NCBI RefSeq assembly: GCF_018691265.1
Contig: NW_024881316.1
Coordinates: forward strand, 21,863,819 to 21,927,818
DNA: 64,000 nt
Reading direction: 5' to 3'
Origin: Tyto alba
Taxonomy: Eukaryota > Chordata > Aves > Strigiformes > Tytonidae
Positions within the stretch are counted from its first letter, which is position 1. Every line of letters begins with the position of its first letter. The notes beneath the pieces are model-generated. The model was not told where the DNA came from. It saw only the letters and a list, made by a program, of their open reading frames with translations, and searched no databases. Of this stretch, positions 50,213 through 62,222 are shown in pieces. A program made the translations under genes and the position numbers.

Positions 50213-51063
50213 AAGGCTAAACTGCACAGGCAAACATCAAGATCTTTGAAAATGTGACTTTGCGGACTCTTCCGATGTCCTCTTCCGCCTCCCTGTCACC
50301 TCCCTGTTCGACTACCTCTGCCCTTACACATATTCTTTCCAGCTCCCATTTTCTAACCTTTCGCAGCTTTTTTTCTTCAGGTTTGCAAGTGCAGTTTGAA
50401 GTACAGTACTCCCTTTCCTTTTATATTGCCTGTAAGGCCAGAAACACCAATCGATAGTACATGACTCCCTCTTAATATTCCTGTCATGGAGGCCTCCAGA
50501 ACAATTCAATAAAAAGCTTATATGTTCCTACAGCTGTCAAGATTATTAAACCCAAAACATCCCCATTGCAAAAAGCAGTTTCAGGGAAAGCAAAGTATGT
50601 TTGGTGCAGACAAATGTTCAGTGTATTAAACTGCCAAGACCATTGAGCCTTTATTTAGCATATGGAAATTGAGAGTATTATGGCATTTGTAACTTGGCCA
50701 AAACTTGATTATTTTCAGGGCAACACCAACTCACAGTCCCTGGATGCCAAAGTGATCCTGTTTCCCCCTGCCTCAGAGTGATCTAGTCTCTGCACCAAAG
50801 CAGAGATTTTCAGAAGATTCAGCTTTTTACTTTGAAGCAAACATGAACTCGGTTTCCAATGACAAGGGGGGAAAAAAAAAGGCCACAAGAAGCTCATCAG
50901 GGAACATTTCACTTTGTGTGATTTACACATGATGGTACAAGGCTGCTGAAAATAAGTTACTACGTTGGGCAAGTGCAGGCATGAAAGCACCAGGATTATG
51001 TATACGCTGTTCTTCAGTGTGCTGCCTTTAAAAAGTAAAACTATTTTATACTGTTTCTTACAG

Positions 51064-52253
51064 GTGACTTCCTATGTATATCATTAGTAAATGGATTTAT
51101 ACAGTTACGCTACAATCTCGGAGACAAGACAGTCATCCTACAGACCTCTCAGAAGGTCCACACAAATGGAAATACATGGCATTTGCTCAAAGCAGGAAGA
51201 GTTGGTAATGAAGGCTACCTGGACCTGGATGGTATCACCATTACTCAGAAAGCTAGTCCTGGAATGAACGTGCTAGACACGCACACGGATTTTTTTGTTG
51301 GAGGGGTGTCCTCCTTAAGCCTCGTTAATTCAATGGCAGTAGAAAACGAACCCACAGGTTTCACTGGTTGTATACGAGAAATTGTTATAAATAACAGGGA
51401 CCTCAAGCTTACCGTGACTGACCCAAAAGGTGGAGCAAATGTTGGTGACTGTGATGGAACAGTTTGTGGGTACACAGTGTGCAAAAATAATGGAACATGT
51501 CAAGTTGAAGACTCAGGTTTTTCTTGTTCTTGCCCACAAGGGTGGGTAGGGAGCACATGTGAACAATCTATTCACTGTTCACAAAACAGGTGTGGACCTC
51601 AAGCTCTCTGTATTCCTCAGCCCACTTCATTCTCATATATCTGTGTATGCGCACTAGGCTGGTCAGGTAAGTACTGTGATATCGAAATCAAATTTTTTAT
51701 AGCGAAGTTCATCGGCAGCTCCTACATCAAATACATAGACCCTCATTACGGAAAAAGAGACCTCCAGTATAGCCGCATTTCTTTAAATTTTACTACCAAT
51801 CAGACCGAAGGCTTAATAGTGTGGATGGGAAAAGGTGAAGATGAAGATAATGATTTTCTTGCCATTGGTCTTGCTAATGGAACATTAAAAGTTGTGATTA
51901 ATCTTGGAGAAAGAATCTCTATTCCTTTAATTCACAACAAACACTCCACCTGTTGTGATCAAAGATGGCATTTCGTTACTGTAGTTCAAAACCAAACTTG
52001 TATTAAGGTATACCTTGATGAGGAGCTGATTCTTTTTGAAGATATTGATCCACATAGAAAATACACTGCTTTAAACTATGGTGGCATTTGTTATTTTGGT
52101 GGGTTTGAAATTGGCAGGGAAGTCGATACTGTCACTACAGGGCTTTTTCAGAAGGAATTCATTGGCAAAATTAAAGATGTTGTGCTTTTCCAAGATTCTA
52201 AGAAGATTCAGCTAATGAAAGCAGAGGGGTATAATGTTTACAATGGGAATTAA
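51064..52253 (+). CDS. EYS: EYS final coding exon: laminin G, two EGF modules, last laminin G, stop
   Basis: This 1,190-bp exon encodes 395 whole residues plus part of one more, over half of the coding sequence in the window. It follows a TTTCTTACAG acceptor. It holds the rest of one laminin G domain, with G-F-T-G-C-I-R-E-I-V near its end, and a six-cysteine EGF around 51465-51562. A second cysteine-rich EGF follows around 51576-51680. The last laminin G domain (about 51690-52205) has the core D-N-D-F-L-A-I-G-L-A-N-G-T. N-x-S/T sequons occur at NQTEG, NGTLK and NQTC, as expected for a secreted protein. The reading frame ends at TAA 52251-52253. There is no internal stop or frameshift, so the gene looks functional. 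Confidence 0.95.
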
Positions 52254-52407
52254 TTGAAAAATTGTTTAAGACTGTCTAAAAGTGATAAACTTCCTTTTCC
52301 TCCTGTCTTTTTGTGTTAGCTGGCAGTGTAAGATTCAGGAACCAATGTAAGAAAGGACTTAATAAAATTATCTTTTTTTTTTTTTGAGTATTAATAGCAT
52401 AAATAAA
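52254..52407 (+). other. EYS: EYS 3' UTR with candidate polyadenylation signals
   Basis: Directly after the EYS stop the sequence becomes AT-rich and non-coding. AATAAA hexamers stand at 52361-52366 and 52402-52407, about 110 and 150 bp past the stop, with a T-rich stretch at 52372-52385 that could serve as a downstream element of the first. Further hexamers near 53285-53302 would allow a longer UTR of about 1 kb. The actual cleavage site cannot be chosen from sequence alone. Confidence 0.5.
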
Positions 52408-54099
52408 ATGCGATCAGATGTTTTACTCATAAAATTACTTACACATACTCTTTAGTATTTACTTTAAAATAATGGGAAAGTCTGCACATTTTTTCTTTAT
52501 TGTTCTAGAAATAGCTTTGTAGACAAATAGGTAGTAAATAGCTCATAAAGCCAACCGTCACTCCAGTATTGTTTGTTGCTTTATGAAAACAGACAACTTA
52601 CCCGTTTCTCCAAAACTCTTAAATTTTATCAGAATGCAGTCTCTCTCTCAATCTTGTAATATTAAGGTCAAGCGTAAAAACTGAAACTGAGAGGGGGGTG
52701 AAGAAAAGGTACACTTGGGGCATAACCGTGCATGTTCATTGTGTTGAGAATTTTTTAAATCATAACATCTGCAATTACTTATTAAGTCCACAAAGACTAT
52801 ATTCTAGGTCTCCTGAGACTCCATCCATGGTGTATAAAGTTTTGTAAAAGGGTAGAACTTGACTGTGTTCGTGCTAAAATATTAAAGAAGAATGATTCTC
52901 AGAGCAGCCGTATTTCACTTCGTTACTGAACAGATATAAAAGATGCCTGCTGGTTTTCTCCAGCAGAGGTCTCCCCTATTTGATTACATGAAAACTTTTT
53001 GTTTTAACCATTCACAACTGGAACGTGGAAACGTGGCAGTCTGCCTACAACTAAAAAGAAAGTCTAAGAAAGTCTTTGCTTTAGATAGACCTTTCTGGCT
53101 TAATATGACCCGAAACGAGATTCTGAAATTTTGCTAGACAAAGTTTTTGACCTCAGTAAGTTGAACTTCCATGACTATATTTTTCATTAATTTATAATCT
53201 CAAAAGTAAACAGAGCTCCTTCTATATAAATGCAAAAATTCTATTCCTTCCGAGAAAGCTCAGTTATAGCCTACTTTAGTGAGCAATAAAAACAAAATAA
53301 ATAAAGTTCTGTTTTAATGTGCTTAAAGAAATGATTTATGATGGTATCAACATTTCTCATGTGACTGCTGGCTTAGTGTGTAAGTAAAATACTTAAATAA
53401 AAATAATAGTGATTGATCCCTGTATCTTCCTTTTTTACTTCACTATTGCTCAAAAGCACATAATAAATCATCTCCTCCTTGCATGGAAATTCTCTGAATC
53501 CAGGTCTTCAGTGGGTACCAATCAGAAATATGTATCTATTTCTGGGGTTTTTTCTGCCTTTCCATAAAGCAGATTTGGAGCCGAGACAATAAGCATTCTA
53601 AAGCTAGGTGACACACATTAGTTTCCACATACCCATAGTTAGTATGACTTGAAGATCACTAAGGGGGATGTGTGGGGTGGTGGAACTATCCTGAGACTTT
53701 TTTATAAGCATCTGCAAACATCTTTGTGAGGTTCCATCTATCTTCTTCAGCGGCTCTGAGCCCTCAAGTGATCAGTCAGATGCAACAGAGCTTCTTCCCC
53801 TCTTCCCAACAGGCACCTCACGGAGCCCACTTGGCATCTGAGCTAGCCCCAGATTCTTCCCCTCTTCCAGCTTCCCTCAGGAGGGCCTTTTATGGCCATG
53901 TGGTGCTGGGGAAGGGAGTGTACTTCGGGTTTATCCTGTTCTTTCTGAGGCTCCCGGTGTCCTGCCAGTTCCTCATCAGTACACGCTGCTTTCTGTGGCC
54001 CAAGCAGTGATTCAGTGTAAAACACGTAACAAGTAAGCGGAGCACTTCAGCTAACACAAGTGGTGGAAGGAGGGTGACTGAAGGCAGTGGAGAAGAAAA
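52408..54099. other. Intergenic DNA between EYS and PHF3
   Basis: AT-rich sequence with further AATAAA hexamers near 53285-53302. A GC-richer patch at about 53740-54010 carries a CATAAAAGG-like box on the minus strand and might be a piece of an old LTR, but no ends or target duplication could be fixed. No gene is seen. Confidence 0.5.
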
Positions 54100-56255
54100 A
54101 ATCCTTTATTCCTGGAGTAGCGGGATTTATTCCCATTACACTAACTCAGATTCTAGGACCAAATCCTGGAAACTGTCACTGCTTGTTAATTTAAACTCTA
54201 AACAAAACCCTCCCTCAAAAGCTGTTTTACTGTGGATCTCTTCAGGTTCTACATACACGAGGCAGGTAGTAAGCACTCTACAAACTTGGAAAATAGTTAC
54301 ATATTCTTTCCAAACAAATTATTTCTGGTCGTTCTGGCAGAAAGCATTCCGTCTCTTCCGTACAGACAGTTGCCATTTTCATTGCTCCCAGTTTATTTTT
54401 AGAGCACAAATGGATGTAAATGTGAGAGACGGATCACCAGCGGACCGGGAGCAGACTACTACTGAACTGGGCAAAAGAAAATCTCCACAAGCAGAGCTGC
54501 CGACTTAAGACTTACTCCAAAAACCAGAACAAAGCCTTGGTGCACTTCTGTGTCTAAAGAACTCTGATGAAAATATTTAAAAACCAACACAACACATGCA
54601 TAATACTACCAGATATATTCAATGGCATGATGCAGATCATGGAATTAATTTGGAAAAGACTAATTTAATCATCATGTTATCATGCTATAAAAGTCAAAAG
54701 TTTAAGTATTGATTCTAGTCATTAACAAACTGAGAGTTTTTTATTAATCTTCTCAACTATGAGTCTAAGAAACGTTACCTAATAAAAGTCTACCACTCCC
54801 TTTATTCAGTGCAAGATTTTTAATTTTAGTCAATCTGACCATGAAGCTACCTCCAAAGCATCCAAATGATATTTTCCCTTAAAACATATTCATAATTAAA
54901 ACTAACAATTAATGTTTTGTTAAACTGGAAAGACCTTTCCGGAAAGAAGAGGTTTTTTTACAGTAAAGTGCAAAATGCTACACAGTACATAAGGTCATGT
55001 ACTCAAAGTGAAAAACAAAACACTGAAAAACAGAGCAATAAATGTAAGTTTTTCTTTATAAGGTGGAATATTTTTGTTGTTTCTGACAGAGTCAACAGAG
55101 CGACCAGTGTATTTTAAGAAGTATAAGAGCAGGAGACTTTAGTTTGTTTCCAGGTTTGCAAGTTTTTTGGCTTTTTGTTTTGCGTCAGTGGATGGTTGTC
55201 ATTACAAAATTGCAAGTTACTAGAAGTGCCGATGTTACAAACACCCTTCTCCCCTTCTCCTCCCTCTTCAGCCCCGCCCCATAACTTGAAACGACCAAGC
55301 CATGAAGTGTACAACAAATGTGGCATTCTGTAACTCAGCCTGGTATATTCATTTAGCCTACAGTTTCACACCTATGAAAACAAACACACACAGTATGTGA
55401 GAAAGTTTTATCATTTTAGAATCAAAATATCCCTTAAAATATTTACATTTTACAGTAAAAAGGATAGCAAAACACAAAGTAATGTACAGGCTTAGGTATT
55501 CAAGTTTTTGAAGCATGGAAAACGGTGGGAGAAATGAATTTACTACTACAAATCATATTTCCAAGAATTTAGCTTAAAAATGCTTTCTTATTAAAACAAG
55601 TGCAGTTTAAAGCAATAACATTCGAGCAGCTCAGCCCTCCAATTTCTGGTCACAAACTGCTTCAGATGCTTAGGAAATATCTGAAAAACTAATGAAATAC
55701 ACTTGAATTATTTTATTGTACTACTGAATAATTTAAAAAAACTCTTCACACCACTGAGCATATTATATTTTGTTGTAATGTGTGTGGATTCTGAGGCTTT
55801 GCTACAGTCTTTAAAAACAGTGCAATTTAAAAAGAAGGTTATTGTATGAAATTCACCTTTAAAATTATTAGAGCATCTTAAAACAGAAGAGAGCACAAAT
55901 TACCAAAGGCAGCAACTATATTGCAGACTTGACTAAAGCCAACTTCATCAGCTAAGAGAATTTCTAAGCCTTTATTGCATATTAATAAAAGAAATTTTTA
56001 AAATTTTGAATATACAGCAATGTAAAATTTTAAAAAATATTAAACTCCTACTTCTAGCGATAGTTGGTATAATGAAAAAAAGGATGAGTATTGGTACATC
56101 GAGTGGTACCAAAACACAGACTTGTTTCTGCAAAACACCAACACTGAATAAAAAAGATGGCACAATCCTAGCAGGCTTTTTTTTTTATACAAAGTTTTAC
56201 GACATTACTCTAACAGTTTATTTAAATAGGACTTTAAAAGACTGCCTGCATCTTT
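54100..56255 (-). other. Probable PHF3 3' UTR and remaining intergenic DNA
   Basis: Past the PHF3 stop the minus strand is AT-rich and non-coding. Minus-strand AATAAA hexamers appear on the plus strand as TTTATT at 56217-56222, 55971-55976 and 55712-55717, giving possible UTRs of about 40, 290 and 550 bases or longer. No protein-like frame is seen. The left limit given is arbitrary, and where the UTR ends cannot be told from sequence. Confidence 0.4.
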
Positions 56256-58438
56256 TTACCTTTTGCTTTTAGTTCTGTCACTGTGGTCCCTATGTCTCTC
56301 TCTGTTCTTTTCACTTTCTCGTTCTCTATGCTTCTCTTTGCTTTTCTCCCTCTCCTTATCTTTTTCATGAGCCTGTTCTTCACTTTTAGGCTTCTCCGTC
56401 TTTTTTTCCGGATTTCTAGTCTCTCTGGGGCTTTTTCCATCAGCAGACCTATCACTGTGTGGAGATCGCAATCTTTCTTTGTCTCTCTGCCCTTCCTCTC
56501 TACTCTTCCTCTCTCTCTCTTTTTCCTGGTTTCTGTCTCTGCGTCTATTTCTTTCAGAATCTTGTTCCCAGTATTTTTCATTGTTCCACTCCTTTTCATG
56601 TCTGTCCTTCTTTTGGTGATGGGATTCACTGTAAAATCTTTGTCTATGTTGATCGTTTTTTCCTCTACTGAACCCTCTCTCCAAATGCTGTTCTTGTCTG
56701 CCCCAAGGATCACTGTGGCGTCTTTCTGGTCTCCTATTGTCTTTACTCTGAAAAAAATTTTCTGGCCCCAAAAATCTTGATTGTTTGTGAGCCACTGGTA
56801 GCCCCTGTGCAATGGGTCCAGCATAGTGTGGTGGCTGACCTGATAAATGAGCTACAGGTGGCCATGGCATCATTGGATTTTGAGGAAAGCCAAAGCCAGG
56901 AGGAGGAAGAAGTGGAGGTGGTAAATGAGGAGGAAATCCAAACATAGGGTTGTTTTGTGGAGGGAAGTTAGGAGGTGCAGGAGCCTGAAACTGAAATCCA
57001 GGTGGATTAGATTTTGGATGCTGAAAATTCTGCTGTGGAGGTCTAACAGATGAGAAGCTGCCACTTGCAATAGGGCTTGGGACCTTGGAAATAAATTCAG
57101 AGCGAGAAGAGTTTTCCGTTTCAAAATGAGATGAAGTTGCTGCTGGTCCTCTTCTAAACGAGTTCACGGTTTCAATGTTTTGCATCAGTGCCTCCTCCTG
57201 TGAGTGTCTGGTATCGTCTGCTTGTGATGCAGCTGCGTTATCAGCTTTTGCTGCAGCTGAACTGTACTGCGTCTCGTTGGTTTGCGCATCACTTTGATAC
57301 AGGTTCAAGCCCACTTCTCCAGGAGACTGTTTATTCTCTGGTTCCATTTGATCATTTCCTGAAGCGTTCTGTCGGTCCTCATTTCTGCTACCATCTCCTT
57401 CCTTGTTTTCTGCAGTATTAGTCTGCTGGCTTCGCCCAGCTGCCTGTCGTGGGTCTCTCTTAAGATTAATAAATGGTGGTGATTTAGAGGTATTAGCTGT
57501 GGTACCTTCAGCAGAGCCTGAATTAACATTGTTCTCATTGGGTTTTTTCCCTGCATTTGATGAGGAGGAAGAAAAGCTGGAATTCGTGGTCCTTCTACCT
57601 TCCTGTGTAATGTTATCCTTGTCGGGTAACTGCCGCTTTGGGTCATTTTCTTTACTTTCTTCAGTTTCTTTATTCTGTGACTGAGCAGATAAATTTGCTA
57701 AGAATGCTTCTGTGGAGACATCCGGAGGTTTTCCCTTTAGACTCAGCCCTATCAAAGATCCAGCACTTCTTGCAGAACTTGAGGTGCCTACAGTTGCTGC
57801 ATCCACAGTTACAGCAGCACTAGTGGGTTCTTGCAGATCATCCAAACCAGTCTTTGCTTCACTAACTTCACTAGTTACATCAGCAATATCCATGTTTTCT
57901 TCTTTTAAGGTTGCCTGTTCATTTAATAATGGTATGTCTTCACTGGTACTTGCTTCTGCCTTGCTGTGTTCATATACCTGCCCTGTTGTACCCAACAGGC
58001 TCTGAAGAATATCATCGACTGGCAACGGTTTATTTGCTAGCTCCAGAGTAGAAGGCTGATTTTCCCATCCCACCAGGACTCCAGGAAGAAATCTGAGAGG
58101 CTTCGGGGGTTCATGTTTGATACTTTCCACCAACGGTTCAGTAACTGCTGGAACATCTTCTATATTAGATTGCTGAGGTTTATTTCTCTGCTTGTGTAGC
58201 ACAGTTGTGAAGGAATTAAAAAAATCATTTTCCTCTTCTTCTTCTAGTGCCAACTCATGATGAGAGACTTCTGGTTTGTTTGGCTTGCTTTTCTTCTCTG
58301 GTGGCAAGTTACTCAAGGTACTTTCAGAAGCTTCATCCACAAAACTACTAGCAACACTTGCAACAGCAGTAATCTGCCTCTTCATTTTCTGGCGAATTAT
58401 CAATCCCAGTAATAAATTTGGTCGATGTATTTCAATCC
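56256..58438 (-). CDS. PHF3: PHF3 last coding exon: post-SPOC region, proline-rich and Arg/Glu/Lys-rich tail
   Basis: This 2,183-bp exon begins after a minus-strand CAATTTTGTACAG acceptor with two bases of a Gly codon and runs 726 codons to TAA. The start encodes I-E-I-H-R-P-N-L-L-L-G-L-I-I-R-Q-K-M-K-R, just past SPOC. It then has a short acidic run (E-E-E-E-E-N-D) near 58225-58245 and a Ser/Thr/Asn/Gln-rich disordered stretch across 57100-57900. A proline- and phenylalanine-rich block follows around 56840-57020. The final 170 or so residues (56259-56770) are dominated by Arg, Glu, Lys, Ser and Asp, resembling RS/RE tails of RNA-processing factors. An in-frame ATG at 58403 is not a start, because the frame is open through the splice site into SPOC. 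Long open frames on the opposite strand here are compositional shadows of the biased coding sequence. Confidence 0.95.
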
Positions 58439-59629
58439 CTGTACAAAATTGTAACAGCAGTTTATCATCTCCTTATCTTTTGGTTAAGGCAATCATTTTA
58501 ACAAAAATAACCCCCATGCCCTTGTATTATAGACAGTATTCATTTTATGACATGAGGTTTCCATCATTAAACATAACAATACTTAAAATACTTAAAAATA
58601 TATTTCCAACATTAAAATTATGACTTCACATATTGCAAATTAAATTTGCTTTTAGTATTCTATCACCCACTGTAACTTTCAAATGCCAGAATACGAGTTA
58701 GTTATATAGGACATCCAGTCACGTAAGAAAAAGAACATAAGTTAAACATCATGTTAGCCTAACACAGCTGCAGACTGGTAAAAGTGGCAGCAAAGTACAA
58801 GGGCGGGGGGAAATAAACAGCACACCTGGAACCACAAAGTCTCCTCATCAATTTGTGTTAGACATACTTTTCAAAGATTTACCAAGAGTGACTTTTCAAA
58901 ATGCTTCCCTCGTATTCCAGGAAGACACTGTGTTTCAAGGTATACTATTAGCTACCTCTTCACTATGTATTTTGATCTGTATCATTTAGGTTCTTGCAAA
59001 AAAAATTATGAGTCATAGCTCATCCTCTCTTTGTTTTGGCCCTGCCTATCTCAAAAGAAGAAAGCATCCACAAATTTTTATAACCAAAATAAATTGATAC
59101 AAAGTAACTCAGGTGTAAGCAGAACTACTGAGACACATTTCAGGATCTTTTCTTCCTTGCCCATCTGTTTTTGAAACTTTCCATGTTTTTTGGTTGGTTG
59201 GTTGGTTTTTTAAGCAAGTTTCGAACATTTGAGCAGAAGGGAATTAGTACATTTCAAATAATAAAAAATACTATTTTAAAGTTACAGTATTAATTTGGAA
59301 CTCAGTATGACTACTACCATAGTTCACTTGCATCACTGAATTTACTGAGACTGTAACCTACAAAGACACCTGTGTTAGAGGAAGAATGTTGTAAACATGA
59401 AACAAAGTTACGCACAGTAATTTTTTTGACAACAATACTTTAAAGTATCAGAATAATCTTACAAAGGGAAAATAATGTCTTTTCAAGGAAGCTCATACTA
59501 TGGAAAAATCACTCCATGTTTGAACAAAAGAGCTGGCATTTTAAAATTTTAATTTCTCTTTTATTTCTGTTGTAAACTACTTTAAGTAGTGTTATGATAA
59601 TAAAGTTCCAAATTCCAAGCTGTACTTAC
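58439..59629 (-). other. PHF3 intron (1.2 kb)
   Basis: It has a minus-strand GTAAGT donor at 59629 and AG acceptor at 58440-58439. It is AT-rich, with a short GGTT run near 59190. Nothing else is recognised. Confidence 0.85.
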
Positions 59630-59825
59630 CAGGCCCATCAAAAGGCACGAGATGATGTGGGACTTTATCTGAGGAACCTAAAGGGATGAGGTACAAATCT
59701 TTCACTTGCTTCATGTTATTGGCTGCTACACCATAACGTTTTCTACTGCTGAAATAGGCAAACAACAATGCATAGGAAATCTGATCCTCTTCAGTTACTG
59801 GGGTAAAGCGAACTACACAGATCTC
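59630..59825 (-). CDS. PHF3: PHF3 exon, end of the SPOC domain
   Basis: The exon is 196 bp, entering in phase 0 and leaving with one base of a Gly codon at GTAAGT. It encodes E-I-C-V-V-R-F-T-P, a conserved acidic E-E-D-Q turn, Y-A-L-L-F-A-Y-F-S-S-R-K-R-Y-G-V-A, and Y-L-I-P-L-G. The Arg-Lys-Arg cluster lies in the part of SPOC known in PHF3 to help hold the second phosphoserine of the polymerase CTD repeat (established knowledge; residue mapping here is by eye). Confidence 0.94.
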
Positions 59826-60663
59826 CTGTTTGCAAAAAGACAGAGAAAAAAGGTGGTCAAATACCTTTTTTTATGACATTTTAATTGCTTGTGACGGCTC
59901 TTTATTTAAAAGCACAGCTCAGAGGAGAAAAAGCCTTCCCAAGAAGGCAGAGAACAACAGATGAGGCAAAAGGAACAGAAACAGGGCAAAAATTAAGGAA
60001 AACAAATAGAAAGCACTTAGTATAAAAAAAAAAAAATAATTACAGTGCATGACTAAAAAGCCAACATTTTATCAGCCAGCTAAATAGCAAGTTTTAAGAA
60101 AGCATGCCAGCTTCCAAGTAATTATTCCCCTCCCCACCCTTAACATTACTAGAAAACTTTATTTTGTAGTTTATTGTGTCTGAGATAACCATTAATACTA
60201 GGGGAATACAAGTATTCAGATCCCAGAACTATGACCAAAGACCAGCTCAGCAGTCAATGCTGCGGCTGATACTGTTTAATGGCTTGATTAACGACCTGGA
60301 AGACAGGACAGGAGACCCCCTGCAAAACTGAGATGGCACCTGATCAGGGACAGTGGTCAATATGCTCAAGGGCTGGCTGCCATTCAGCGGGACCTCAGCA
60401 GACTGAAAACAATGGGCTGACCTCTGTGAAGGTCAGCAAAGGCAAATGCAAAATCCTGGACCTTGAGACGCAGTAACCCCCTGCGCCAGGACAGGCTGAG
60501 AGAGAGACTGCCCAGAAAGCAGCTTGGCATAAACCATCAATATAACCATCAGTTATCCTTAAAGTGTCATGCATTTCACACATGTTCCAGGGGAAAATAA
60601 AAGATCATTAGGGTGAATGGGATGTATGTTAAACAGCAAGCTTTCAATATGTGAAATTCTTAC
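59826..60663 (-). other. PHF3 intron (0.8 kb) holding a CR1 fragment
   Basis: It has a minus-strand GTAAGA donor at 60663 and AG acceptor at 59827-59826. About a third of it is the decayed CR1 piece listed separately. Confidence 0.85.
60250..60540 (+). mobile_element. Decayed CR1 fragment
   Basis: Around 60265-60310 the plus strand encodes L-I-L-F-N-G-L-I-N-D-L-E-D, the CR1 reverse transcriptase stretch just before its F-A-D-D box. It continues through A-I-Q-R-D-L-S-R-L and V-S-K-G-K-C-K-I-L-like pieces in shifting frames. Both ends are lost and the box itself has decayed. It is antisense to PHF3. Edges are approximate. Confidence 0.75.
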
Positions 60664-60753
60664 CTTGGTCCCTGAAGCTTTGATTTTTTCTACATACTCC
60701 CAGACAGTGTGGGGAGATATCCTGCCACCTACTTGAATACTATCAGGTAAATC
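60664..60753 (-). CDS. PHF3: PHF3 exon, middle of the SPOC domain
   Basis: This is an exact 90-bp, 30-codon exon in phase 0 on both sides, with a TCCTATGAG-side acceptor (AG on the minus strand) and a GTAAGA donor. It encodes D-L-P-D-S-I-Q-V-G-G-R-I-S-P, then T-V-W-E-Y-V-E-K-I-K-A-S-G-T-K. The 'I-x-V-x-G-R-I' strand and following helix are the central elements of the SPOC beta-barrel fold. Confidence 0.93.
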
Positions 60754-62222
60754 CTATGAGAAAGGACAACAGAAATCTGAATCCAATTGCAGTAATCCCT
60801 TCATCCAGTATCTGTTTTTCATCTATTCTAAACATACTTAATTCTTTCAGTTCTTAAATTATAATTTTAAAATATCAGTAGGAGTTACAACAGCAAAAAG
60901 AAATCAATTTAAATTCTGGATATTTAAATTAAGATTTTCAGTGCAAAGTCAATGATCTATACTAAATTAGTTACCATTCAATACCGTTCATCTATACCTC
61001 CCCAAAATTGTTTGTTTCAGTAATGTTAGCTACAAACATAACAGTACTGTGCTCTGGAAACACTCAAGTTAGCTGTAAGATCAAACTGCTATGAGCCCCA
61101 CACCTACGTATACAATACACTTTCAAGATCTTAATCATGAAGGGAAAACATAACCTACATATGCATGTATATATAGATATAAATCTGTTCTTGGATAATA
61201 TCAAGTTCACTATTCACAAGCAGCAAAACCAGACTTTCAGAATCACTTAGAAACACCTAAGGAAAAATAATTTTTTTAAATAGAGCAGAAGAGTTTTGAA
61301 AAGCACCTCATACTCATTAAAAAATCCTTTAGTATTAAAGGGTACTGCTTGCCCTGCACTTCACTGAAGATTTACAGCAAAGTAAAGACAATCTCATTAA
61401 CAGATGACCTAAGTCCTTTTAATTAGAAAGCTGATGCATCCTGTGGTACCGACAAGAAGTAACACTGAGCCTTATTAGCTCTCTGATTTTTATTTCATGA
61501 CATGAAGACAACTATTATAAGCAGTTGCATCCTTTTCCTGCCTCTCAAACACTGAAGAGAACACTACGTGAACTTTTTTTTTTTAGGGACAATTTAGTTT
61601 CACAATGGAAGGCTAGCACCAGAACTGCCACCAGACAGGCAAAAAAAAATAAACTCTGTTATGCAGGTTTCTGTTGTAGAAGATGAGTAGACTTCTCGCA
61701 CTGGCAACAGAAACCACCAGTAGATGCTTCTCTTCCAAAAACTGGTATTGACTTGTTTAATACTTTGAATTCAAAACTGAGCTATAAATTTCTCAATCCT
61801 AATTCAGGAAACGGATGCCACTGAGGTTGTTATTTCAGTAGCAAATTTCATCCTATTTTTCCCTGCTACTTTGTACTATAGAAGATACTTCATAATAAAT
61901 AAAAAAATAGTTGCACTTTCATAAAGCAGCTCTGGAAATATGGCTGATCATCCTCAAGAATCATTTCACAGCAAGATGAGAGCAAAACATCTTGCAATGT
62001 ATTCAAAGAACATGAATCCTGATGCATCATGAGTCGATGCAGGACAAACTAAAAAGTAATTTACTTACAAATACATACCCTAACTTATGTCCTCCCACAA
62101 ATACTTTACTCAGCACAATGATCATGCTTCACTGCCTTTCATTGTTATACTATTATTAGCATACGAGGTTAACAAGTCACTGAATAAATGAATTGTTCAT
62201 TCTTTACAGTAAATATAAATAC
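60754..62222 (-). other. PHF3 intron (1.5 kb)
   Basis: It has a minus-strand GTATTT donor at 62222 and AG acceptor at 60755-60754. No repeat or gene is recognised inside. Confidence 0.85.

Larger units (their letters stand above)
42370..51063 (+). other. EYS intron (8.7 kb)
   Basis: It has a GTAAGA donor and CTTACAG acceptor. It contains poly-A runs (44390-44410 and about 50191-50212), an AAAC repeat (47747-47774) and a small AGCACTTAA inverted repeat at 43201-43222. No exon or recognisable mobile element was found in the rest. Confidence 0.8.
10570..52253 (+). other. EYS: EYS gene, 3' portion (seven coding exons of the C-terminal region)
   Basis: EYS encodes a large secreted EGF/laminin-G protein of the photoreceptor extracellular matrix; loss in humans causes recessive retinitis pigmentosa (established knowledge). 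Joining the seven exons gives 730 residues with every phase compatible and no stop before the final TAA. Approximate domains, numbered within this fragment: laminin G 7-172, EGF 199-235, EGF 242-278, laminin G 288-464, EGF 469-500, EGF 506-539, laminin G 544-714. This is the alternating EGF/laminin-G tail of vertebrate EYS, and the fragment length fits roughly the last quarter of a protein of about 3,100 residues. The neighbour PHF3, convergent downstream, supports orthology by synteny. The first exon begins inside a codon, so more exons lie upstream of the window. The identification rests on domain order, recognised sequence and synteny, not on a database search. Confidence 0.93.

Noticed and set aside
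53726..54010. A 94-codon frame in the EYS-PHF3 gap
   Set aside because: No known domain and no splice context; the patch may be old LTR sequence.
56234..56824. Long open frames overlapping the PHF3 tail in other frames (also 56283-56780 on the plus strand and 57305-57646 on the minus strand)
   Set aside because: They overlap a well-supported PHF3 exon. Its Arg/Glu/Lys-rich codons leave few stops in the other frames, and none shows a domain.
58401..58403. ATG near the start of the PHF3 last exon as a translation start
   Set aside because: The frame is open upstream through the splice acceptor and joins the SPOC exon in phase, so this is an internal methionine.
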